NCBI GenBank assembly: GCA_038025085.1
Contig: CM076146.1
Coordinates: forward strand, 18,884,001-18,948,000
DNA: 64,000 bases
Source: Tetragonia tetragonoides
Taxonomy: Eukaryota; Streptophyta; Magnoliopsida; Caryophyllales; Aizoaceae
Direction: 5' to 3'
Below are positions 46,188 through 57,400 of this stretch, piece after piece. Every line of letters begins with the position of its first letter. Positions within the stretch are counted from its first letter, which is position 1. The notes beneath the pieces are model-generated. The model was not told where the DNA came from. It worked only from the letters and a program-made list of their open reading frames with translations, and did no database searches. The position numbers and the translations under genes are program-made.

Positions 46188-49100
46188 ATGCTTAATGTTG
46201 TAGCCTCAACCCTTCACCAAAAGGTGAAGCTATCTCTAGCAGGATCCACTCTGGAGGTCTGCGCCGATACCATTGTAGCCCAGATAGAAAAAGCTACATT
46301 CCTAAAGATAGAGCATAATGAGCAAGATGAAGAATTATGGGGCTTTGAGAAGATAGCCTTCATAGAAACAATAGAGCCCACGCTCGATGTGAACACCCTA
46401 CTCAGAAAGCAAGGTTACTTTCCAGGCAGCACTTTGGGTCCTCACCCCAAGGTAACCCAATCTCGCTGGAGCACTACTAAGATAAAAAATGATCTATTTG
46501 GGCTAGGCTATAAACCCACTAGGAAAGATATTCGAGCCTACATATCAAAGGAAGTGGCTAGAAAGAATGCGCGGCCAACAAGCCAATCCCACATAGCATG
46601 GATCCTTATCCTCTAACTCTCAATGGGTAATTTCTGCAAGAAGGCGATCCATACCCTTACTATGGATTCCTAAAACCTTACGCGATCAATGGAATTTTAG
46701 TTCCAAGCTTTGAGGCATTTCAAGACTGTTTCACTATGAGTGAAGAGGCACCATCACCTCTCAAGGAGGACCAATCCACTAAAGATTGGGCTAATGACAT
46801 GGTGCCCAACGACTTCGGGCTACTATTTGGTGAAGAACGTCGCCAATATGATGAGGCAATGAGCAAACTTCCCCTTACTGTGCTTTTTAATGAAGGTTTC
46901 GACCCGTCCAAGCTGATTGCCCCAATCGGGCCCGACTGCGCCACCAGGAAGCACGAGACGAAGTGGGCTCTAGTCGAGGGAGTCAAGTACAAATTCACGA
47001 TTCGCAATGGTCCTTCAGAAAGGCCCAATTCTGATTCTGAGTCTGATTCTGAGTCCGAGTCTGATTCTGAGTCTGTTATCCTAGAAGTGTCGGGTAGTCC
47101 ACCCCAGTCTGTTCGTGTTGCTACTAAGGTCGTTAGTGATGACCTCATTGATGTATTGTCCGCTTCTATTAATGTTATGAGTGCTGATTTCGCTTACTCG
47201 GATTGCCTTGTTGCTAATAATTCAGAAGACATAACAGAATTGCCAAAAGAAGTCATTAAAGCACTAATTGAATATGAACAAAAGACTTCAATAGTCGAAG
47301 AAACTGAGACAATAAATATTGCAACTAATGATGAGCTGCGCCATGTGCAAATTAGCTTATCTTTAACTTCTAATAAACGCGAACAATTCGTAACACTCCT
47401 AAAGAATTATACGGATGTTTTTGCCTGGTCCTACAAGGACATGCCCGGTATAGACCGTAACATTGCCCAACATACCATCCTGCTAAAACCCGACTATAAA
47501 CCAGTCAAGCAAAAGCTAAGAAGAATGAAACCGGAGTGGGCTCTTAAGATCAAAGAAGAGGTCCAAAAACAACTTGACGCAAGCTTCATAAGAGTGGCCA
47601 ATTACCCCGATTGGGTAGCCAACATCGTTCCAGTCCCAAAAAAGGATGGACGAGTATGAATGTGCGTGGATTTCGGGGACTTAAACAAAGCAACCCCCAA
47701 AGATGACTTTCCACTACCCCACATAGATGTTCTAGTAGACAATACAGCCGGACCCGCCCTCCTATCATTCATGGACGGGTAGGCAGGATATAACCAAGTC
47801 CTAATAGCCAAAGAGGCTGAGGAGAAAACCACTTTCATCACACAATGGGGCACTTATTGCTACACCGTAATGCCATTCGGGCTTAAGAATGCATGGGCTA
47901 AGTACCAAATAACTGCGACCACCCTTCTCCACGATATGATGCACAAAGAGGCAGAAGTATATGTGGACGACATGACCATAAAGTCTAAAGAAAGAGAAGG
48001 GCATGTACCCTCACTTCAAAAGTTTTTCGATAGGCTTAGGAAGTACAACATGAGGCTCAATCCCAAAAAGTGCGCATTCGGAGTCACGTCCGGCAAACTT
48101 TTAGGATTCGTCATAGGCACCAAAGGGATCGAGATTGATCCGTCCAAGATCAGGGCCATAATAGACATGTCTCCTCCAAAAACAGAGAAAGAGATCAAGG
48201 GCTTCCTGGGAAGAATCCAATACATTAGTAGATTCATTTCCAAATTGACTATCACATGCGATCCTATATTCAAAAAGCTCAAGAAAGAGGTAAAAACATA
48301 ATGGGACGAACAATGCCAAAAAGCCTTTGACAAAATTAAGGCCTATCTGTCTAAACCACCCGTACTTGTACTGCTCACTCCAGGCATGCCTTTAATTCTC
48401 TACCTTACTATCACAGAAACATGAATGGGGGCCATGCTAGCCCAAGAAATAAACAAGAAAGAGAAATCCCTCTACTATGTGAGCAAGAAGTTTCTAGAAT
48501 ACGAAACCCGCTATTCCTCTCTAGAAAAGACATGCCTAGCCTTGGTCGCCACGACCAAGAAACTACGACATTACATGCTCCAATACATGATCCACATAAG
48601 ATCGAGAGAAAATCCTCTGAAGTATATATTTGAAAAGCCCATCCTGAATGGTATAATAGCAAGATGGACCGTCCTTCTATCTGAGTTTGATCTCAGATTT
48701 GAACACCAAAAAGCAATCAAAGGACATGCTATCTCGGAATACCTAGCCGATCAAGCTATAAAAGAGCCTGATCACAAGGAAGAATAACACTTTCCAGACG
48801 AAGGGGTTATGACTAGGGCTGTTCAAAAATATCCAAACCCGAGCATCCGATCCGAAAACCCGAATATCTGAACTGAAATAATCCGAAAAAGCGGATATCC
48901 GAAATTTCGGATACCCGAAAAAGGATATCCGAAATTTCGGATGCCGGTTCGGATACCATTTTCCAAAATTTTCGGATATTCGGATATCCGAAAAACTCAA
49001 AATTATCCGAAATATCCGAAACTTTTCGAATATCCGAAACTATCCGAAATATTTGGCTCACATTTTATAAAAACGTAGGCACAAAATAAGATTAAAAAAA

Positions 49101-49842
49101 ACATAAATTTATTTCGGATAGCGGATATCCGACTATCCGAATCCGAAATTTCGGGTATCCGAAAATCTGATACCTGAAATTTCGGGTATCCGAAAATCTG
49201 ATACCTGAAATTTCGGATACGGGTGTAGATATCAAATTCGGATATACGATTTTCGGATACCCGAAATTTCGGATACCGGCATCTGAACAACCCTAGTTAT
49301 AAACCTAGACACCGAGACCTGGCAGCTATATTTCGATGGAGCATCTAACCAAAAGGTCTTTGGGGTAGGAGTGCTAATAGTATCTCCTGACGGTGCACAT
49401 ACACCTATTTCGGTCAAGTTGGATCAAGAGGTCACCAAAAATGGCGCGGAGTATGAAGCTTGCATAATAGGATTGCAATCCGCCATAAGTCTTGGCCTTA
49501 AGATGCTTCGAGTCTATGGTGACTCATCGCTCGTAATCAACCAAATTTCCAAAGTATGGAAAGTCAAAAGTGAATCCTTGGCACTCTACCAAGAATACTT
49601 AGACAAAATCCTGGTATCCTTCAACCGAATACATTTCACATACCTTCCACGAGAAGATAACCAATTCGTAGAAGCCCTGGCTAAACTGGCAAGCATGATC
49701 AATATACCTGATTCCATTCGAATGATTCCCATTTGCGTACAAAGAAGGCCTAACCGGTGGGGCTGCAAGACTGGCAAACTTAGACGGAATTGAGTTTAGT
49801 CAATGGATAAACATGGATCAACTAAAAAGATTCTATGCCTAG
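46188..49842 (+). pseudogene. Pol of Tat element H: RT, RNase H, truncated integrase tail
   Basis: It opens with the post-protease segment VASTLHQKVKL and a D/E/S-rich linker (SDSES repeats, 47034-47075). RT follows: WSYKDMPGIDRNIAQH, VPKKDGRV, TVMPFGLKNA, and an intact YVDD active site at 47960-47971. Then come GFVIGTKGIEIDP, RNase H and a second RNase H (LYFDG from about 49320, EYEACIIGLQ, LPREDNQF). After VQRR (about 49745) the frame shifts directly into the last 30 or so codons of integrase (LANLDGIEF, MDQLKRFYA). Stops at about 47657, 47780, 48299, 48421 and 48787, and a MITE at 48814, add to the damage. The integrase core is deleted. Confidence 0.85.
48814..49295. mobile_element. hAT-like MITE, 482 bp
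   Basis: Ends tagggctgttca and tgaacaacccta are inverted repeats, flanked by an imperfect 8-bp duplication gttatgac/gttataaa. The interior is packed with short palindromes around tcggatatccga. It splits the RNase H reading frame of H between EGVM and TETWQLYF. No coding capacity. Confidence 0.8.
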
Positions 49843-50295
49843 GCAAGACATCTAATATAGCACTTTCTAGAGGCCTACACAAGGCTAAGCAATCCCGGAA
49901 AAAAAAAAACAAAAAACAAAAAAAAAAAAAAAAAAAAACGGGATTCAATGTTAAAAAATGCACGGATAAGAACTACGAGCGGCCTGATTCCCCTAAAAGG
50001 ATACGTAGGATAACCCAATTTCAATTGGGACCGGCCCCTTCATCATTTTCCCGTTCAAAAGTTGTTAAAAAATAATAATAAAATAAATAAAGTTGCAATA
50101 TTGGATAAAATCGAGCATGTCGCCATAAATGATAAAAAGTCCATTACAAATGACATAGCGATTCTAAAAAAAACAAACAAAGTGCAAATATTTAAATTAA
50201 AGTCCTAAAGGGGCACATCACCCTTATTGAATTTAAAGCAACACAAAAAGCAATCATAAGCTAAAGCATGCTCCAAAAAGAGTATTATTAGTAGA
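49843..50295. other. Spacer with A-run and conserved Tat block
   Basis: No gene. A-run at 49900-49938; conserved block at 49961-50045 (aactacgagcggcctgattc, gatacgtagg, aaccc). Co-linear with 32726-33207. Confidence 0.55.
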
Positions 50296-51846
50296 CTACT
50301 CCGTAGCTTCGGTAGTAGGGCTCGCATCTTCCATGGACTCATCCGCTTATGGACCCTCCGCATCACGTTCCTTGGGAGCCCATCTCTCTCGGATCATAGG
50401 CTCTTCTTCCTCAATCTCCATTAGAGGTGTGCTTGAGGACGCCTCGTGATCATTGGCCCGAATTGGGGCTTCCTCTCGCGGTTTAGTAGTGATCTTTTCC
50501 AAAGCTTTCTTAGCCTTTGGGTTTAGGATGCCTCTCACATGCTTAACTCCCTTTTTCTTACCTTTCCCCTTCGGGTCATTAGGGTTTGAGAGTCTTAGGC
50601 TAGCTTTGACCGATTGGACCTTAAGATCGCCTTATTTGGATTTCCTACATGCACGGCGACCCTCCATGGTCTTACAATCCGTCCAAGCTTCATAGGTCGA
50701 AAATATGGCCGTAGGCGCCTTGATATGAGGAATAGTCCACTTAGGACGGCGGTCCCATGCACACTCCTAGGATCTTACCATACTAATTGTCAAGGTTCAC
50801 GCGGTAGGAGGAACACTTTTGTGCGATAATCTGACGTTTCCCATATTGTCGCATAATACGACTAGGAAATATATAAGTTGAGTTATGAAGACCGAGGATT
50901 TGATAATAACCTGAATCTTTGTTGCATCCGATTGCGGATTTTAGACCCCCACCACTTGACGGTCCATCGTAGCAAGAGACATGGTTTAAGGTACCCACGC
51001 CACTCATCAATGGTAGATTCATAATACAATCTCCGGCGTGCGAAAAATTTCTTTGGTTGATACTTGAGCGCATTAGCGGGTCTCTCAAAGAAGCACATGT
51101 GCTCAAGAAGCCATATCTACAAAAGCAAAAGTATATAAAGTTAAAAGATCCATCAAAGATTCAAACTTTATTAACAAGCAAATAATTCAAGCAACTATCC
51201 AAGCACTTACTTGGAGAAGAAGGGGGCTTCCCATCCATCCACCGAGCGATGGCTCTTGTTATTTACGGTTTAAGCAAATTATAGTTTCGCCAAGCATAAG
51301 AGACATAGGGGTAAAATCATTTTGAATTTGTTCAACAATTCTAAGCATATTAGTTCTACCCTTATTACCTCCACCAACAAACAGGTAGCTATGCAAGAGA
51401 CATAAAATAAAAGTACGCTTATAATAGGTCTCACTCGTCACATCATGATCATCCCTTACCTTGGGGAAGAAGATGTCAATTACACCATTGAGGTCTAGTT
51501 CATCACTCCTAGCAATGGAGGAAGCTTGTGTTGGTGATAGGACAAGATACCTTTTGTAGTAGCCTTCACGGTTTGCTCCAAGCCATGGAGTGGCGGGAGC
51601 TTGGTCATGAGGAAACCCAAGGATAGCGGCAAATTCTTCGGGAAGAGGACATAATTCATTATACCCAAAGCGGAAGACATGAATATTAATGTCCCAAAAC
51701 TCAATTGCGACCTCAAGAAGATTCCACACGATTTGAACTTGTTTAAGGTGGAAGAGAGCATTCAAGTGAAAAGGCACAAGTCTCATCCTCTCTTCGGGGG
51801 TCATGGATTGTAACCACTTGTCAAATTTCACATTAAAGCTTGTCAT
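50296..51846 (-). pseudogene. DUF7745-like gene, antisense in element H
   Basis: This is the best-preserved N-terminus of the family here: 196 codons open from ATG 51846, with MTPEERMRLVPFHLNALFHL, FRFGYNELCPLPEEFAAILG, KRTFILCLLHSYLFVGG and MLGETIICL. It stops at 51259 (TAA where copy F has Lys). Intron at 51117-51210 (gtaagt...tgtag), then IWLLEHMCFFERPANALKYQ, a frameshift, FPSRIMRQYGKRQII and the Lys/Glu-rich tail. TAA at 50347 precedes the family stop at 50296. Upstream are a TATA box (51954-51948) and a GC cluster. Confidence 0.65.
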
Positions 51847-52150
51847 GGCTGAAATCTAAGAATAATTAAAGGGTTTCTCTCTCTAAGAAGCTCTCTATTG
51901 ATGGCAAATCATGAAGGTGATGTCCCAAATTGGACTAACCCAAGGCTTATATAGGGCTCGCATGGAAAAGACGAAAAAATAAGGCAACCCGTTAAAAAAG
52001 AGCTCCAGCGGCCCTTGGGACAGCGGCTGAAGGCTCAGCGGCGCTCGATAGTGCAGTGCAGGCCGAGCGGCTAGCCGTTGAGCTTCAGCGGCACCCCTTT
52101 TCGCCCCCGCTGCTCTGCGTGTGCCGCTGGACTACTCCATCGGCCGCCGG
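51847..52150 (-). promoter_or_regulatory. Promoter of DUF7745-like gene H: TATA plus GC motif cluster
   Basis: The minus strand reads CCCTATATAAG at 51956-51947, about 100 bp before the ATG. A run of agcggc/gccgctgg motifs at 52145-52005 lies upstream. It aligns with 34731-35085. Bases 52151-52597 are AT-rich with no gene. Confidence 0.6.
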
Positions 52151-52597
52151 AGGCTTTTCTCAAGGCAAGTCCCTTTTCTCCGGTTTTGGACACTTTTCTT
52201 AACCGATTTGGACTCAAATATGGCTCTTTTTCCTATTTCGTTTATTATTTTCACTTTGTATTATTTTCTTAAATTAGTGGAAACTCAACAATTTTCTTAT
52301 GTCTTTTTTTTTTTTTGCTGAGTGTCATCTTTTTTTTCCTTAATCCCCTTTTACTTATTATTTTCATTTCATTTTTCACCCATTTCCCTTTTTCATTTTT
52401 TTTAGGGGGGATAGGGTACACCCAATTTTAACCTTTTGGTTGTACCTTTTTTTGCTAAGGGGTTATTACTTGCGCTTTTGCTTGACTACGTGTGCATTTG
52501 CATTATCCTAATTATGTGCAGGGACCAATAAATAAGCAAGAAACATTTTACAAGCACAAAGTCCGAATGTTTGTTCAATACAAATGTTCAAAATGTA

Positions 52598-53053
52598 TTA
52601 CACAAATACATTGTCACAAAAATTATCACCCGCATCATCATCCGTACGGGCCACCTCAAAGTGGTCCTCCAACCCCAGCACCTCATCACCAAATATCGAC
52701 GCCGCAAGCTGGCTAGGGTCGAATGAGGAATGTCGGGCAGGCTCCCGATATGAACTCCCTTCCCCAGGATAGCTCGAGTCATACCCCCACGAAGAAGAGG
52801 AGGCATGGTAGGCATCATAGGAGCAGGAACCGGGGGATGGTAGTAAAGGCCACCATACGAAGGATATACCGCATACCCGGGATAATGAGGATACATCGGT
52901 ACATGCATAGGAGCACGCTCCACATACGGAGTCATCCTACTCCCACTAGGGCGGTTCGACCGATGTACAACAAGACTTTCCCTCCGAGGGCTCCTCTTGC
53001 GTGAAGGACTACGCTCGGGAGAACTCACACCCTCATCATCCGACAGCACCACC
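52598..53053 (-). pseudogene. PMD gene, C-terminal end, antisense in element H
   Basis: The tail matches copy F: SDDEGVSS, SPSRKRSPRRES, then Pro/Tyr/Gly-rich GLYYHPPVPAP, and ends near VFV with TAA at 52598-52600; frameshifts lie near 52790 and 52720. The gene is cut at 53053/53054 by the Retand-like element. In copy F the sequence continues uninterrupted past the same point (about 40995). Confidence 0.65.
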
Positions 53054-53970
53054 TGTTTCGCCCGATTTCAAGGGGGGGCGAACACTGGGAAGATGATGGG
53101 ATCGAGATGTGCGAGCGGGGCCTGTTTGTCTGTTTCCCTGGCCCTCTCCACTGCTACCTGCACAAGACAAGCAAAAGTGAACTAGCTCGGGGGGTCGACC
53201 CGAGAAGACCCCTCCGATGCTTAAGTTAGTAAATGGAGATCTGTACGAGAGGTAGTTTTGTACAGGCAGGTATATTTCGAATAGTGAGGTGAGGATTTGA
53301 TTGAGCGTCAGACTATGGGAATCAGAGCTGAAAGACGGAATGTCAGAGCTCAATGTCAGACAACGTGAATGATCTCTCAATAGAATGACCTTACCTTTGC
53401 CTTGATTTCTGCGCAGGTATGTATTGGGCAAAAGTCGGCTAGCTTCGTCGAATGAACAGTGGACACGTAGCCCTGTACGTACGTCCCTCTCTAAGTCGGC
53501 TTAGAAGGGGTGGTCACGTGAGTTTTGGTACGATCCCTTGGGATGATTCCACGTAGGGGTTCGTACAGTTGATGTCGTCACTTCTGTCCTTGGGGCTTAT
53601 AGAGCGTGGGCGCCAAGGCAGTCATCCGAATCTCTGTAGGAATATTCGCATAGTACATGTGCTGATGTCAGGGTTGAGCGTACGGAAAGCCTAAGGGTTA
53701 ATTCATGGCTGAGTCGACCCTCGTAGTCGAGCCAGAGCATAATTGTAGTCCTTGGGTCGGGACGAGACTAGTAGTTGAGGTAGATCTTCCCGGGTCTGTT
53801 GGTGATGTTGAGCAGCGGGCGGGGAAACCCTCGATCAGGGGTTGCCCCTCGAGGTGAAGAAATGCCTTTTTAGAGTTGCTGAGGATCCTGGCTTTGCTGA
53901 AGGTCAGGATTCTTCTGGCGTAGCTAGGATGGGGGTCGATAGCTCGACCCTCGATATTTTGGTTATATCA
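53054..53970 (-). repeat. 3' LTR of the Retand-like element, about 0.92 kb
   Basis: The left edge is fixed by PMD homology up to 53053 and TG at 53054. The right edge is inferred from ggttatatca followed by ttttgccctcacatc, which on the minus strand is a polypurine tract then TGATATAACC. A TATA box CTCTATAAG on the minus strand (53604-53596) suits an LTR promoter. The second LTR is outside the window, so the edge is unproved. Confidence 0.55.
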
Positions 53971-53985
53971 TTTTGCCCTCACATC
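53971..53985 (-). other. Putative polypurine tract
   Basis: The minus strand reads GATGTGAGGGCAAAA immediately before the proposed LTR start. It is weaker than the tract at 44637. Confidence 0.45.
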
Positions 53986-54187
53986 TTCGTAGGAGGAGAG
54001 TCATTTCCCGTCGAGTCCTGCTGAGATGTGGTTGGTCTGTTGACGGGATTTTCGTTCGGTGGGCTTTGCTTTCGAGTCCATTTTTCCCTTGGAAGGGCCC
54101 CTTTTGTCGGGATGAATAGTCGGTGGGCGCAGTTGGGCCGTCCACCTGTCAGTCATGCGGGTATTGTGCTTTTCTAGGTCTCTCCGC

Positions 54188-54196
54188 CTATAAATA
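54188..54196 (+). promoter_or_regulatory. TATA box of antisense gene 1
   Basis: cctataaatagtc lies about 215 bp upstream of the ATG at 54405, followed by a pyrimidine-rich leader (ctctatttcctctcttcatttc). It drives transcription opposite to the element. Confidence 0.6.
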
Positions 54197-54404
54197 GTCA
54201 GAGCCAACCTCTATTTCCTCTCTTCATTTCTGCCATTTGAGTTTTTAGAGAGAGAAAGTTGGTCTCCAAAATTCCTCACGAGTCTTCTGTTGATTCGTTA
54301 CTGTCTGTTCGATCTACCGTTGTAGATTCGCCTTCCACCTTTCCACAAGGTATAACGTTTTTCTCTTGGTACTTTTCTTGCATGCATTTATTTGTTTTAT
54401 TTTC

Positions 54405-57400
54405 ATGTCGATGTCTTCACCCATTGATGTATCGTCGGGGTCTGATAGCTCGCCTGAGGCATCTCGACCAGGGACCTGGGGATCTTTCCCCGAAAGTTCC
54501 GGTCGAGGTTCGTCTAGTCAGGGGCCTGGCCCGTCGTATGAGGAGTCTTGCCCTCATCCTTCGAATGACCCAGTTCCCCCGATTCCGCCGGGGTTTCCTT
54601 TTTCTGAGTTTCGTCCGGGTTTTGAGTGGTCGAGCTCGGACGAATTGCTTCTTCCGGATTGGGTCACTCTGTTCCGGCTTCGGGAGGAGTCTTGGTATGC
54701 CAGGGTTCTGTCGGACCCCGACATTCCACGAGGCTTCAAACAGGATGTGTTGAATGTCTTTCAAATGAGTGTAGCGTTGGGAGAGATCCGTGTTTTAGAC
54801 GGGGTCAAACCCTTACGCTCTGTCTCTCCCCTACAGAGAGACGAAGACGAAATGTCCAGGGCTCGTATTAAACAAACTTGTCGTTCGGGAAGAGGGGGTC
54901 TTGACTGCTCCTCTCCCATGAGTGACTTTGAGCTAATAGGAGGTCGGCTTGTCTGCCTTCATATAATGAAGTATGTTTTTTTATCCTTCGAGTAGTTTTC
55001 TTTGTATTTTTGCCAAAGTCCTGTTGCCCATTTTGACCTTCTTCATTTTCTTATTTTGTAGGGAGTATAGAGAGAGAAGTTCTTCGGGGCAAATGGCAGG
55101 TCAAGCCAGTGCTTCGGGTGTTTTACCCGACTCGTCATCTGATCGGTTGACCAAGTCTATCGATCATGTAGCTAGTACTTCTGGCTCGCCTGGTGGCATG
55201 CCCGAGCCTGTTGGGTTGGAACATGAAGAGGCTGAGGCCTCTCAAGGGTCTTTGGAGAGCAGTGAGATCAGGGTCGAGGATTTTTCTCCAGTTGAGGATG
55301 AAGATCTTCCTCCCCCTTCTTCAGAGGAGAAGAAGGAGAGGAAGAAGAAGAAGAAGAAGAAGAAGAAGAAGAAGAAGAAGAAGAAGAAGAAGAAGAAGAA
55401 GAAGAAGAAGAAGAAGAAGAAGAAGAAGAAGAAGAAGAAGAGGAAGTCGAGGTCCAGTAGGAGGGAGAGTTCACCGACTTCCCTGCCTTTGGAGGAGGTG
55501 GAACAGGCTGATCAGGAAGGCATCGAGATAGAGCCTGGCCTGAAACATGTGGAGGAGGATCCCGTGGATGGGGGATCGAAGCAAGGGAAAAAAGTCGATG
55601 TTGTCCCTATTCATTTGAAACGGTCGGTTTGGGCTAGCAGGTCGGATGAGGATATCGAATCGCTTGTGGTGCGATATCACCTGCCCCCGGGGATGTCTTT
55701 TATCTGTCCCAGCAAGTCGGAGGGGTGCTACCCTGCTCCGCCCAACTGCATCCCTTTTTCCACAAAAGTTTTTGACGAGGGATTGAAGTTTCCCCTCCCT
55801 CGTTTGATTAGGAAGATAGTGGGTCGTTTGGGAGTTCACTATTTTCAACTCCAGGCGAACTCCTGGAGGTCGTTGATCGGCCTAGCAGCAGCGGTCCATG
55901 TCCATAAGCTAGAGGTGACCGATGCTATTCTTCGTCATCTGTATCTCAGGGTGCAGTCGACCAAGCTCGGGACTTGGTATTTGAGCCCTAGAAAGGGTTT
56001 TTCCATGTGTCGGTCCTTGAGTAATGTCACCCTATGGAAAGAGAGTTTCCTGTTTCTGCATAATGAGCAGGGATGGGATGGAGTGTGCCCTCCTTGGAGG
56101 GAAAACTATCTAGAGGAGGTAGGTAGTGAGTTGTTTGGTCCGGACCGCGATCCCCTGGACTCTTTGTCCCTGGCCGAGCATCGGACGGTAGAGTACTTCC
56201 GTCACCCTAACCGAGATGAGGGTGTATGTGAGAAGGTCAAAGCTCCTCCCCATTGGAAGATCGATAAGTCCTGGTTCTCCAATGAAGCTTTCCTGGTCTT
56301 CATTGGTTTTTGGTCGACCATGACCCATGGTATAATGGCCTTGTCTTCATTGTTTCCTTGCTCTAAATCTTTTCTGTTGGTCGAGGGTTTTGCTTAACTC
56401 TCTTCCTTTCTTCATGTTTTGTAGAGGCCGCCGTTGTTGAGCTGTTAAAGATACCGGAGGGAGATCAGATGGTGGCCGGGACGACCTCCAAGGCTTTTCT
56501 TGGAGCTTTCAAGGATACGGCCGAGGCTCAGAAGAAGCTTGCATCGGTATCAGATCTTTTCTCCCCCCGTCTGTTGTAGTCGATAGTCCCATAATTGATG
56601 CTGATGACTTTCTTGTTTTATGCAACCTCCCAAGAAGAAGAAAGCAACGGTCTTCGGGACGAAGGCAAGGTTGAAGAAGGGAGGTTCTTCGACTAAAGCT
56701 TTATCTGACGTCGACCCTCACCCTAGAAAGAGGTCGGGTGATGAGGTCCCGGTGTCACAAGAGAGGGTGTCTCCTTCGAAGAAGAAGAAGGTTGATACCC
56801 TTGGTGTCGGGTTGATCCAAGCGATTCAGCCCGCTGCCGTTGCCTGGGGGATAGTTACCCCTCCTGTCGGAATTCAAGAGACGGGTGCTGGCCCTTCCAC
56901 CTCGGTCGTAGCAGGAGAATTTTCCCCACCCAGTCTGAGGAGCATTGATGAAATCCAGGCTGTCCGATCTACCCAAAGGGATAGCAATGAGTTCACGGGC
57001 CAGGCGTACATGATTAGCATGCAGAGTCGTGAAGGTCATGCCCTCAAGATGCCGGCCGTTCTGGGGGCTCCTCTGGATGAACAATCCAAGATTGCCGAGG
57101 CCGCCTTCCCTAACTTGTTCCATGAGAAGGACATCGAGCAGGTAACTTCGGAGGTGGGGTCGACAGATGTCGTGACGGCCCTTCTGAGGCGTATGGCCAG
57201 AAGTCGACTGAAGGTACTTTCACAGTCGTTTTCTTCGTCTGTTTTCAGCCAAGTTTTTTCGGATGTTACTAATTTGTTTGTGTTTTTCAGGATGACATTC
57301 TCCTGAGTGCGGTTATTAGGGCCGACGAGGTTCAAAGGCGTCGATTGGTCATCCAGTGTCAAGAGTGGCAGGCCAACGCGGAGGCTAAAGCCCGGGAGGA

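Noticed and set aside
45868..46203. Plus-strand ORF of 111 codons before H pol
   Set aside because: It spans the LTR/pol junction, shows no family motif and ends inside the start of the real pol frame; taken as chance.
49803..50075. Lysine-rich plus-strand ORF
   Set aside because: Caused by the A-run after the integrase tail; the true integrase frame ends at about 49842.
54417..54764. Minus-strand Arg/Pro-rich ORF opposite antisense gene 1
   Set aside because: Complement of exon 1, which has a TATA box, in-phase splicing and family resemblance.
55268..55474. Minus-strand ORF of nearly pure serine
   Set aside because: It is the complement of the (AAG)n array in antisense gene 1; simple repeat, no other coding signal.
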